From positions 1-56,336 of the forward strand of contig JAGKWW010000016.1 in the NCBI GenBank assembly GCA_021151665.1: DNA of 56,336 nucleotides, written 5' to 3'. Below are positions 44,547 through 52,385 of the stretch, piece by piece. This stretch comes from Flavobacteriaceae bacterium. GTDB lineage: Bacteria > Bacteroidota > Bacteroidia > Flavobacteriales > Flavobacteriaceae. The translations under genes were made by a program, and so were the position numbers. The notes below the pieces were generated by a model. The model had not been told where the DNA came from, did no database searches, and saw nothing but the letters and a program-made list of their open reading frames with translations. Within the stretch, counting starts at the first letter, position 1. Each line of letters starts with the position of its first letter.

Positions 44547-45824
44547 ATGACCACTACGGAGCAGCTTTACGCACGTTTTAAAGAATGTACCGGTATATGT
44601 ACCGATACCCGAAAGATAGAACCCGGCTGTATGTTTGTCGCTTTAAAAGGCGATAAGTTTAATGCCAACACCTTTTCCCAAAAAGCCCTTGAGTCCGGCG
44701 CGAAATATGCAATAATAGACGAGCCTGAGTATGAAGTTCCGGGTACGCTTCTGGTAAATGACGGGTTGATTGCGTTGCAGGACCTGGCCAGGCACCACCG
44801 CAGGCAACTGGGGCTGCCTATTGTTGCACTCACCGGCAGCAACGGCAAAACCACCACAAAAGAGCTGATACGTGCGGTCCTCTCAGAAAAATATAATGTT
44901 ACAGCAACCGTAGGCAACCTCAACAACCACATCGGGGTTCCGCTTACCCTTCTTTCCTTTACAGAAGAAACGGAAATAGGTATCGTGGAGATGGGCGCCA
45001 ATCACCAGAAAGAAATTGAATTACTGTGCAATATCGCTGAACCGAATTTTGGGTATATAACAAATTTCGGCAAAGCCCACCTGGAAGGTTTTGGCGGTGT
45101 AGAAGGCGTAATCAAAGGCAAAAGCGAGATGTATGCCTATCTTGAAGCGCACACTAAAACGGCATTTGTAAACCTGGATGACCCGATACAATCTGAAAGA
45201 ACAGCACGCCTGCCCCGCTATACATTTTCCGCAGAAACGCACAGCTGCGACGTTTTTATCGACTCGGCGACAGCCAACCCGATGGTTACGCTTTTATGGC
45301 ACGGCCACAATATTAAGTCAAACCTTATCGGTAGCTATAATGCACCTAATATTGCAGCAGCTATTGCAATCGGACATTATTTTAAAATAAGCGATGATAA
45401 AATCGTGCATGCGATAGAGCACTATATACCCAACAACAACCGCTCGCAGCTCTTGCATAAGGGCAACAACCAGATAATCCTGGATGCCTACAATGCCAAC
45501 CCAAGCAGTATGATGGCGGCCATAGACAATTTTGCGGGACTGGATGCAGCTTCCAAAATTGCTATACTTGGAGATATGTTCGAACTGGGGCCGGAAAGCG
45601 CCGCAGAACACCGAAAGTTATCGGAGCACCTGGCCGACCTCAGCGGAATAAGAGTATATTTTATCGGAAAAGACTTTTCAGCCAATCCTGTAGCAGCACC
45701 CCACCTATCCTACTTTACAACCTTTGAGGAATTCGCCACCCAATTTCAACGCCCGGAAAATGCCACGGTTCTTATAAAAGGTTCACGCGGGATGGCACTG
45801 GAGCGCGCGCTTGACCTGCTGTAA
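44547..45824 (+). CDS. murF: UDP-N-acetylmuramoyl-tripeptide--D-alanyl-D-alanine ligase
   Basis: A 425-residue Mur ligase that adds D-Ala-D-Ala to UDP-MurNAc-tripeptide in peptidoglycan synthesis. The P-loop is IVALTGSNGKTTTKELI (about residues 91-107). IVEMGANHQKEIELL follows, with the Lys-containing loop in KGKSEMYAYL, and DAYNANPSSMMAAIDNF is the MurF-specific segment. The length is typical. It is translated from a start immediately downstream of the gldJ terminator, with no promoter seen between. It therefore depends on readthrough or on an unrecognised promoter. The mur/fts cluster is not nearby. Confidence 0.95.
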   Translation: MTTTEQLYARFKECTGICTDTRKIEPGCMFVALKGDKFNANTFSQKALESGAKYAIIDEPEYEVPGTLLVNDGLIALQDLARHHRRQLGLPIVALTGSNGKTTTKELIRAVLSEKYNVTATVGNLNNHIGVPLTLLSFTEETEIGIVEMGANHQKEIELLCNIAEPNFGYITNFGKAHLEGFGGVEGVIKGKSEMYAYLEAHTKTAFVNLDDPIQSERTARLPRYTFSAETHSCDVFIDSATANPMVTLLWHGHNIKSNLIGSYNAPNIAAAIAIGHYFKISDDKIVHAIEHYIPNNNRSQLLHKGNNQIILDAYNANPSSMMAAIDNFAGLDAASKIAILGDMFELGPESAAEHRKLSEHLADLSGIRVYFIGKDFSANPVAAPHLSYFTTFEEFATQFQRPENATVLIKGSRGMALERALDLL

Positions 45825-45897
45825 CTCTGAATACCTTCTGCTTTTGCACGCTCAGGAAAATCACATCCGAAAAAAAATTAAAAAAAAAATCCGCACA

Positions 45898-45924
45898 GGC
45901 AACTTTTAAAATATCCTTTCCGTC
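45898..45924 (+). promoter_or_regulatory. ECF-type promoter of the sigma factor operon (GGCAACTTTT ... CGTC)
   Basis: GGCAACTTTT at 45898-45907 and CGTC at 45921-45924 (17 bases between AAC and CGTC) follow the AAC/CGTC layout of autoregulated ECF sigma promoters. They lie 23 bases upstream of the sigma gene. No housekeeping TTG...TAnnTTTG promoter was found in the gap, supporting self-activation. Confidence 0.5.
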
Positions 45925-45946
45925 TTACTAAAAAACAAACAGGAAA

Positions 45947-46507
45947 GTGAAGATCATTACACTTCATATAACAGACGAAAAGCTGATAAAACAGGCGCTG
46001 CAAAAAAGCAGTAAGGCCGAGGAGATGCTCTACAAAAGGTATGCAGCAAAAATGCTTGGCGTATGCCGGTGTTATATCAAAGATATGCACTATGCCGAGG
46101 ATGTGATGATCGAAGGGTTCACTAAAGCGTTTACCAACCTGGGCAGGTACCGCTTTGAAGGAAGTTTTGAAGGATGGCTCAGGCGCATTATGGTACGCGG
46201 GGCTATTGACTTCCTCAGGAGCCGCCGGGAAATAGCTTTCGCTGAAGTAGAAGAAGCCGCCGGCTTTGCAGAACCCGCAACAGCGCCCGACATGGATGCC
46301 GAGCTGCTGCAACTCCTGATGGATGAACTTCCTGCCGGCTACCGTACTGTCCTGGTGCTTTTTGCAGTAGAGGGCTACAACCACAAAGAAATTGCAGAGA
46401 TGCTCAACATCAGCGAGAGCACATCCAAATCGCAACTGTTCAAAGCACGCAGGACACTGCGCGAGCAGCTCGAAAAACTTAACAACAGCAGCTATGGAAA
46501 AATATAA
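45947..46507 (+). CDS. ECF-type RNA polymerase sigma factor
   Basis: A 186-residue sigma-70-like factor of the ECF class. Region 2 runs over EEMLYKRYAAKMLGVCRCYI and DMHYAEDVMIEGFTKAFTNL to SFEGWLRRIMVRGAIDFLR (core binding and -10 recognition). Region 4 has AVEGYNHKEIAEMLNISEST and SQLFKARRTLREQLEK (helix-turn-helix for -35). It starts at GTG with AGGA just upstream. The last 14 bases overlap the anti-sigma-like gene. An ECF-like promoter lies upstream. The inducing signal is unknown. Confidence 0.92.
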   Translation: MKIITLHITDEKLIKQALQKSSKAEEMLYKRYAAKMLGVCRCYIKDMHYAEDVMIEGFTKAFTNLGRYRFEGSFEGWLRRIMVRGAIDFLRSRREIAFAEVEEAAGFAEPATAPDMDAELLQLLMDELPAGYRTVLVLFAVEGYNHKEIAEMLNISESTSKSQLFKARRTLREQLEKLNNSSYGKI

Positions 46508-47192
46508 TATAGAAGACCAACTTGCCCACAAACTCGGGAAACGCAGTATAGAGCCGTCGTCAGGAGCGTGGGAGCGCATATCATTCGGTAAAGCCCGGCC
46601 GTCAAAGAAAAAGCCGTTAGGAAAATGGCTTGGCATAGCTGCGATGCTGGCACTGTTGATTGGGGCAGGATTATATATTTCATCCAATGACAGCACTGAC
46701 ACCAAGAGAGTTCCGGGGCCTAAAGTGGTATTCGTTGAAAAACCTACGGAAATCCCAGGCGAGCCGGTGGCCATACCGCCGACTTTTCCGCAGAATCAAA
46801 GCAAACATCCAAAAAGAAGCATTGCCGAGAATCCTTCGCCTGTCACCCAAAATATCGCATTGCCAACCCGCGAAACTGTAACGCCTGCAGCAGTACAACC
46901 CGCTGCTGATTTACAAAAAGATGCCTTGATAATTAGGAAATCTGAGGAGATAGCTGCGGAGCTGCAACGCCGCATAGATGTGCATCTGCCGGTTACAGAT
47001 GCAGTAGTAGACTCCCTTTTGCAGAAAGCACAGCGCGAAATTGCCTTTGAGCGAATGAAAACTAAAGAAACAGCCACCGATGCCAATGCGCTTCTTAAAG
47101 AAACCGAAGCAGAGATCAATGAAACGTTTCGCCAGGATGCGATCAGGCTCTTTAAAAACAGGTTCCGCACTATTCGTATCGCACTTCATTAA
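46494..47192 (+). CDS. Putative single-pass anti-sigma factor
   Basis: A 232-residue protein translated from an ATG inside the end of the sigma gene, a strong sign of coupling. The cytoplasmic N-terminus (KRSIEPSSGAWERISFGKAR) has the PSxxxWxxI motif often seen in Bacteroidota anti-sigma proteins. One hydrophobic segment (LGIAAMLALLIGAGLYI, about residues 45-61) crosses the inner membrane. The periplasmic part is Pro-rich, then helical/coiled coil (KSEEIAAELQRRIDV to ALLKETEAEINETFRQDAIR). No zinc-binding ZAS motif (HxxxCxxC) is present. The assignment rests on position, size and topology. Confidence 0.6.
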   Translation: MEKYNIEDQLAHKLGKRSIEPSSGAWERISFGKARPSKKKPLGKWLGIAAMLALLIGAGLYISSNDSTDTKRVPGPKVVFVEKPTEIPGEPVAIPPTFPQNQSKHPKRSIAENPSPVTQNIALPTRETVTPAAVQPAADLQKDALIIRKSEEIAAELQRRIDVHLPVTDAVVDSLLQKAQREIAFERMKTKETATDANALLKETEAEINETFRQDAIRLFKNRFRTIRIALH

Positions 47193-47212
47193 TTAAACCA
47201 TAATCATCAATC

Positions 47213-48343
47213 ATGAAAAAATTATTAATTATCGCCATAATGGCGACAGGCATCTTCATGCCTAAAGCAAACGGACAGGAGAACCCGCCTGTAGCCCCGA
47301 AGTTTAAGCAACCGGTAACAGACCCCGACCGTAGCATTCACAACGAAGAATTCCGTAAAGAACTTATCGCCACGCTGGAACGGCAGAAGGACAGCGTAAC
47401 AGCAGATGAAAAGTACAAGTTAAAGCAGGTACTGATAAGCATTGACAAGCAACTACAGGAGGGCAAAATAGATGATGCCAAAGCGGCTGAAATGCGAACT
47501 GAGTCTGCAAAAAATGCTGCGCTGAACATAGACAATAAAACTGCAATTATCGAAAACAAGATACAACTCGCAAAGCGTGGCGAAGAATATGATTATGATG
47601 CCTACCAAAACTCCTTCGTCGAACTTGGCTTTGGAAATACTTATGACGACAGGGGCAGTCTGCTACTGGGTATACACTACCAAAGCAACAAACCAATAAA
47701 ATATGATAAGCGCACCTACTACAATGCGGTGTTTGCCATTGGGGTAAATAACACAATCGGTGACGGGAAAACCATTGGTGACGAATATAAGTTCGGAAAA
47801 AGCGGATACGCTGAGATAGGCTTCGCACTGCGAACACGCCTGCTGAAAAACTCTAATGCGCTGAGGCTTGCCTATGGGCTTTCATTGCAGGAAAATGTGC
47901 TCGTTGCGAAAGACAACCGGTATTTTGTAAATAATAACGGTGTTACCGAACTGCAGCCTTTCTCAGAACAATTAAAGAATAAGTCCTACTTCCGCATAGA
48001 CAACCTGGTGGTACCGATTCACCTTGAGTTTGGCCCATCGAAGAAAAAAGTGTATAAAGATTACTTTCGCTATGACAACTCTAACAGCTTTAAAGTAGGC
48101 TTGGGAGGCTACATTGGGTATAATCTCGCGGCAACACAGCGGTTGAGGTATGAAATAGACGGCGTAAAGCGGATAGACAAAATCCGTACTGATTATAACG
48201 TCGAGCGTTTTATATACGGCCTCAGCGGCTATATAGGATTGGGTCCGCTATCGCTGTATGCCAAGTATGATCTTAACACAGTGTTTAGCAGTAGTGCCTT
48301 TAAGGATCACAATATATCATTCGCCTTCCGGGTAGACCTCTAG
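47213..48343 (+). CDS. Outer-membrane beta-barrel protein with N-terminal coiled coil, function unknown
   Basis: A 376-residue exported protein. A signal peptide (KKLLIIAIMATGIFMPKANG) precedes a charged helical region at about residues 35-125 (HNEEFRKELIATLERQKDSV, then KLKQVLISIDKQLQEGKIDD and ENKIQLAKRGEE). From about residue 130 onwards alternating strands such as SFVELGFGNTYDDRGSLLLG, YGLSGYIGLGPLSLYAKYD and the final NISFAFRVDL indicate an outer-membrane barrel. It is the third gene of the sigma/anti-sigma operon, 20 bases behind the anti-sigma gene. It may be a sensor or a target of the ECF system. No precise family is recognised. Confidence 0.65.
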   Translation: MKKLLIIAIMATGIFMPKANGQENPPVAPKFKQPVTDPDRSIHNEEFRKELIATLERQKDSVTADEKYKLKQVLISIDKQLQEGKIDDAKAAEMRTESAKNAALNIDNKTAIIENKIQLAKRGEEYDYDAYQNSFVELGFGNTYDDRGSLLLGIHYQSNKPIKYDKRTYYNAVFAIGVNNTIGDGKTIGDEYKFGKSGYAEIGFALRTRLLKNSNALRLAYGLSLQENVLVAKDNRYFVNNNGVTELQPFSEQLKNKSYFRIDNLVVPIHLEFGPSKKKVYKDYFRYDNSNSFKVGLGGYIGYNLAATQRLRYEIDGVKRIDKIRTDYNVERFIYGLSGYIGLGPLSLYAKYDLNTVFSSSAFKDHNISFAFRVDL

Positions 48344-48352
48344 CATAAAGAC

Positions 48353-48378
48353 AAAGCCTCGCCGAAAGCGGGGCTTTT
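48353..48378 (+). terminator. Terminator after the ECF operon
   Basis: AAAGCCTCGC (48353-48362) pairs with GCGGGGCTTT (48368-48377) with one T-G wobble and loop CGAAA. Only a short T tail follows. Confidence 0.7.
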
Positions 48379-48423
48379 GTTGATAATGGGAATTCCTGAT
48401 GATGATCTTTTTCAATTTTATAA

Positions 48424-48431
48424 TAGCTTTG
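48424..48431 (+). promoter_or_regulatory. Possible -7 element of the DUF1508-like gene
   Basis: TAGCTTTG matches TAnnTTTG and is 32 bases upstream of the ATG at 48464. No TTG is found at -33 distance. Confidence 0.4.
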
Positions 48432-48463
48432 CAGCCTGAGCGAAAAAATGAGAAAGCAGAGCT

Positions 48464-48835
48464 ATGGGAATGTTCGTAATAAGTACACGCACAAAAGGCG
48501 ATTATAAGTTTACCTTCACGTCACGAAAAGGGAAGACGATATTTACAAGCATCAGCCACAAAGAGAAAATTGACTGTGAAGCGATGATAGCTGCGATACG
48601 CGAAGATATCACGCGCTTTACGATCACAAAAAATACGACCGCTTCCGGGAAACATTTTTTCAGGATAACAAAAGATGGGCTGGTACTGGCAACAAGCCGC
48701 AAATATACTACTCCGCTGCTGCTCCAGAAGGGCATTGATGAACTGACACGCTCGCTACGAACTGCTGAAGTGCTGGACTTTTCTGATGGCGCATTTGTTT
48801 TTCCTGATGCGGGCGAAATTTTTGGGGATGCTTAA
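48464..48835 (+). CDS. DUF1508/YegP-like protein
   Basis: A 123-residue protein starting GMFVISTRTKGDYKFTFTSR, which resembles the opening of YegP/DUF1508 repeats (FxIxxxxxGxFxFxLxAxNGxxI). A second half, GKHFFRITKDGLVLATSRKYTTPLLLQKGI, fits the second repeat. The Gly-Asn-Gly and A-C-ENGI spots are altered, so it is a diverged member. The family has no established function. There is no signal peptide. The next gene begins 9 bases downstream, suggesting cotranscription with the RluA-type synthase. Confidence 0.6.
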   Translation: MGMFVISTRTKGDYKFTFTSRKGKTIFTSISHKEKIDCEAMIAAIREDITRFTITKNTTASGKHFFRITKDGLVLATSRKYTTPLLLQKGIDELTRSLRTAEVLDFSDGAFVFPDAGEIFGDA

Positions 48836-48844
48836 ACAAAAGGG

Positions 48845-50521
48845 ATGGACAGCAAAATAATTTACTTTACCGATGACGAGCTTGAAGGCAACAGCCTTCC
48901 GCGAAAGTTTACCTTCCCTTTTTTTTATGAACCCCATCCGCTGGCGGTTATTGCAGCAAACGGCTTGCGAAGCCGTCTGGAAAAAGACATCGCGGCCGGC
49001 CACAATTTCGGGCTGGACGATAGCAGTAACGGAATGGCCATCGGTAAAATGTTCGGTGTGCTGGTGGTGAAAGATCGCGAAGGGCGCGTGGGTTACCTCT
49101 GCGGATTTTCTGGTAAGCTTGCCGGCAGCAACGAACATGAGTTATTTGTGCCCCCTGTATTTGATATGCTGACCGAGAACAGCTTTTTCCTGAAGGAACA
49201 ATATACCCTGAACGATATAAATGACAGGGTGACGGCGATAGAAACCGACGACCGCTATATACAGCTGACGACCCAACATGAAGCGCTAAAAGCGGAAGCA
49301 GATACGGCTGTAGAGGCATTGAGGCGGGAGCTTCGGGAAAACAAAGCAGAACGCAAACAATTGCGCATTAGCCAAAAGGAGATTTTGTCGCCCGACGATT
49401 ACAGGGAATATGAAGCCTGGCTTATCCGGTATAGCCTGCACGACAAGCACCGTCTTAAAGTCCTTGGAGAAAAGTATGCATTCCTGATCGGCGAGGTAAA
49501 CGATGCCCTGGGTAGTTATACCGATGAGTTAGAGCGCCTCAAAACTACGCGTCGTGAAAAGTCAGCCGCATTGCAGCAGCAACTATTTGAGCAGTACACC
49601 TTCCTGAACCGCTTTGGTACCGAAAAAAGCCTTTATGACATATTTAGCGCCACGGTTTTTGGACGACCCCCTGCGGCTGCGGGTGAATGTGCAACACCCA
49701 AGCTATTGCAATATGCCTTCGGCAACAATTATAAGCCACTTGCTATGGCCGAATTCTGGTGGGGGGCGTCGCCACCGTCTGAAGTTCGTAAACATGGGCA
49801 TTATTACCCTGCCTGTACCGGCAAATGCAAGCCAATACTTGAGCATATGCTTGAAGGGATGGAAATAGATGAAAATCCGTTGCTGGTAAATCCTGGTGAA
49901 TTCCTGAAGATCGAAACGGTGTATGAAGATGATAGCTTTATTGTAGTCAATAAGCCTTCGGGGCTGCTCTCGGTGCCCGGTATTGCCATACAGGATTCCG
50001 TTTATACACGACTGAAATACTTGTGGAAGGATACTGAGCCGCTTATAATACACCGGCTGGACATGGCCACATCAGGACTTTTGGTTGTGGCGAAAACACC
50101 TCAGGCCCATAAACACATACAACGGCAGTTTTTAAAACGTACTGTCGTAAAACGCTATGTGGCCCTGCTCGAGGGCGCACCCCTTTTAGAGGAAGGCGAA
50201 ATTTCGCTGCCATTGCGTGTAGACCTGGACGACAGGCCCCGGCAAATGGTATGCTTTGAGCATGGAAAAAAGGCGGTAACCCTCTGGAAAAAAATCGAGG
50301 TAACGGACGGGCGCACCAAAGTTCACTTTTGGCCGCTTACAGGCCGCACCCATCAACTCCGTATGCATGCGGCCCACGCTATGGGTCTAGGTACCCCGAT
50401 AATGGGTGATGACTTATACGGCAAGGCGGCAGAGCGCCTCTGTCTGCACGCTGCATACCTTGAATTTGCGCATCCTGTCACTGGCGAAATGCGGAAATTT
50501 GAAGCGCCGGAAGAATTCTAG
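48845..50521 (+). CDS. Long RluA-family pseudouridine synthase
   Basis: A 558-residue enzyme that converts uridines in rRNA or tRNA to pseudouridine. The C-terminal synthase domain (about residues 360-558) has the catalytic IIHRLDMATSGLLVVAKT (Asp near residue 405), RYVALLEG and TGRTHQLRMHAAHAMGLGTP. It opens with YEDDSFIVVNKPSGLLSVPG. The N-terminal 350 residues form an extension found in a subset of RluA proteins. It includes YLCGFSGKL, two charged coiled-coil stretches (about residues 138-178 and 220-250), then GECATPKLLQYAF and HYYPACTGKCKPILEHM with closely spaced Cys that may bind metal. The target uridine is not identifiable. Confidence 0.88.
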   Translation: MDSKIIYFTDDELEGNSLPRKFTFPFFYEPHPLAVIAANGLRSRLEKDIAAGHNFGLDDSSNGMAIGKMFGVLVVKDREGRVGYLCGFSGKLAGSNEHELFVPPVFDMLTENSFFLKEQYTLNDINDRVTAIETDDRYIQLTTQHEALKAEADTAVEALRRELRENKAERKQLRISQKEILSPDDYREYEAWLIRYSLHDKHRLKVLGEKYAFLIGEVNDALGSYTDELERLKTTRREKSAALQQQLFEQYTFLNRFGTEKSLYDIFSATVFGRPPAAAGECATPKLLQYAFGNNYKPLAMAEFWWGASPPSEVRKHGHYYPACTGKCKPILEHMLEGMEIDENPLLVNPGEFLKIETVYEDDSFIVVNKPSGLLSVPGIAIQDSVYTRLKYLWKDTEPLIIHRLDMATSGLLVVAKTPQAHKHIQRQFLKRTVVKRYVALLEGAPLLEEGEISLPLRVDLDDRPRQMVCFEHGKKAVTLWKKIEVTDGRTKVHFWPLTGRTHQLRMHAAHAMGLGTPIMGDDLYGKAAERLCLHAAYLEFAHPVTGEMRKFEAPEEF

Positions 50522-50667
50522 ATGGTTCGGATGAAAATACATTTATTATGCCGCAAACAACCGGCTCCTTTCCAACTGCCGCCCTCTCAAGATATAACAC
50601 AAACAACATCTGGAGGTAGCGCTACTTATGTTAAATTTTTAGTAATATTGCATCCTGTAAAATAATC

Positions 50668-52356
50668 ATGATGCGCATTTCAAAAATTACACATTTTGTA
50701 ACAGTTCTGGCAATTTGCGTTGTGGCTTCGGGAAAATTATTCGCCCAAACTACCACAGTACTTGACCAGACACTGCTTACCCAACAGAGCTTTGCTACAT
50801 GTACCCCGGTGAGCGTGTCGGGAACCCAGGTATGGACATTTAGTTCGACCTATGGTGCGGTATGTTCGGGATATTCCGGAGGGCAGAATTATGCTAACGA
50901 AGACTGGCTTGTGGGCCCGGCAATAAACCTTTCGCAAATGAATAATGTGCTGCTTACCTTCAGCCACACGCGAGGTAACGCATCTGTAATGAATGTGGGC
51001 GTTAGCGAAGGTTGGTATAAAGTATATGCTACGGCAAACTATACCGGAAACCCGGCTACAACAACCTGGACCGAGCTTACCGGCGTGAACCAGAATATTA
51101 CTACCGCGTGGCAGTACGTTTCGTCGGGTAATGTGACCATACCGGCAGCGGCAAAGTCGGCATCTTCAAGAATTGCATTCAGGTATATGAGCAGCGCTGC
51201 TCAGAGCGCCACATGGGAAATCAAGAACGTAAAGGTTACCGGCGAACCCGCAGGATCTGAAGCGTATTTTAAAGTGACCAACTGGAACACCGAGTGGCTG
51301 GGCTGCCTGAGCGAAGGCCCAACCGATGAAACCCAGCAGCTGAACAATGTTGCGGCAGCCATGCAGGCTATGAACTCTGACATCTACTGCATCCAGGAAA
51401 TTACCAATACCGCGGCGTCGCCTACCATCGCTTCGCTTGTTTCACTATTGGGAAGCAGCAACTGGGCCGGCGCTATTGTTCCTAACACAACAGATGACTG
51501 TGACCAGAGACAGGCTATTATCTATAAAAAGGCGCGGGTTCAGCTTGTCAGTTCGTCAGAATTGAACACCGGGTCTGCAGCGCAGGGCAACTCCTATTAT
51601 TATAACTGGTCCAGCGGCCGATATCCTGCGGTGTACAATGTAAATTTTGTGGCAGGCACCACACTCGTCCCTATAACGATTGTCAATATACACGCAAAAG
51701 CGGAAGATGGTAATTCGGCAAGCTATACGCGAAGGCTTGGAGCCTCGCAAGCGCTCAAAACGATATTAGACGGGGCGGCATACAACACAAAAAGGTTTAT
51801 CGTAATCGGAGATTATAATGACTACCTCACCGGCACATCCAGCACCACCTGCAACTGTACCGATTCGCCATACAAGAATTTTGCCGATGACACTTCCCGC
51901 TACAGCGCAGTAACGCAGCCTATAATTGATGTGGATACTAACTTCGGTACACACCCTATAATTGAGAATATCCTTCTTTCAAACGAACTCTCAGGAAACT
52001 ATGTGGCCAGCAGCGCCATTCAGGAAGTAACAGTGCCACAAACAATAACCGGTTACTACAATACCACCACGAACCACCTGCCGGTAAGCATGCAGCTTCA
52101 ATTTACTGCGCTTGGCACAGATAATTCTCAGGTTGCTGAAGTACGATCCGCTTATCCCAACCCGGTAAAAGACAAACTTATTATTAGCGGAAGCAGCCCT
52201 GCGCAGGTAACTGTAACAGATCTCTCGGGGAAGCAATTGCTCCAGCGTGACAATACATTAGAAGTTGACTTCTCGCAATTTCAAGACGGAGTTTACCTGT
52301 TAAGGATTACCGACCAGTCGGGCGCCGTATCAACTAAAAAAATCGTGAAAGAATAA
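50668..52356 (+). CDS. T9SS-exported endonuclease/exonuclease/phosphatase-fold protein
   Basis: A 562-residue secreted protein. A signal peptide ends near GKLFAQ. A jelly-roll-like N-terminal domain (about residues 25-185; EDWLVGPAINLSQMNNVLL is typical of 'choice-of-anchor' modules) follows. Next is an EEP nuclease/phosphatase domain (about 195-470): TNWNTEWLG, DIYCIQEIT with the catalytic Glu, VNIHAKA, VIGDYNDYL with the catalytic Asp, and TTNHLPVSM with the His. The C-terminus (about 488-562; AYPNPVKDKLIISG, VTDLSGKQLL, DGVYLLRITD, KKIVKE) is a type A T9SS sorting domain. It could degrade extracellular DNA or hydrolyse phosphoesters. The ATG pair at 50668/50671 leaves a one-residue ambiguity. 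Confidence 0.88.
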   Translation: MMRISKITHFVTVLAICVVASGKLFAQTTTVLDQTLLTQQSFATCTPVSVSGTQVWTFSSTYGAVCSGYSGGQNYANEDWLVGPAINLSQMNNVLLTFSHTRGNASVMNVGVSEGWYKVYATANYTGNPATTTWTELTGVNQNITTAWQYVSSGNVTIPAAAKSASSRIAFRYMSSAAQSATWEIKNVKVTGEPAGSEAYFKVTNWNTEWLGCLSEGPTDETQQLNNVAAAMQAMNSDIYCIQEITNTAASPTIASLVSLLGSSNWAGAIVPNTTDDCDQRQAIIYKKARVQLVSSSELNTGSAAQGNSYYYNWSSGRYPAVYNVNFVAGTTLVPITIVNIHAKAEDGNSASYTRRLGASQALKTILDGAAYNTKRFIVIGDYNDYLTGTSSTTCNCTDSPYKNFADDTSRYSAVTQPIIDVDTNFGTHPIIENILLSNELSGNYVASSAIQEVTVPQTITGYYNTTTNHLPVSMQLQFTALGTDNSQVAEVRSAYPNPVKDKLIISGSSPAQVTVTDLSGKQLLQRDNTLEVDFSQFQDGVYLLRITDQSGAVSTKKIVKE

Positions 52357-52362
52357 AACAAC

Positions 52363-52385
52363 ATCCCGGATTTCCCGGGATTTTT
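52363..52385 (+). terminator. Convergent terminator between the EEP gene and the monooxygenase
   Basis: ATCCCGG (52363-52369) pairs with CCGGGAT (52375-52381) around ATTTC, followed by TTTT. It can act for both converging genes. Confidence 0.85.
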
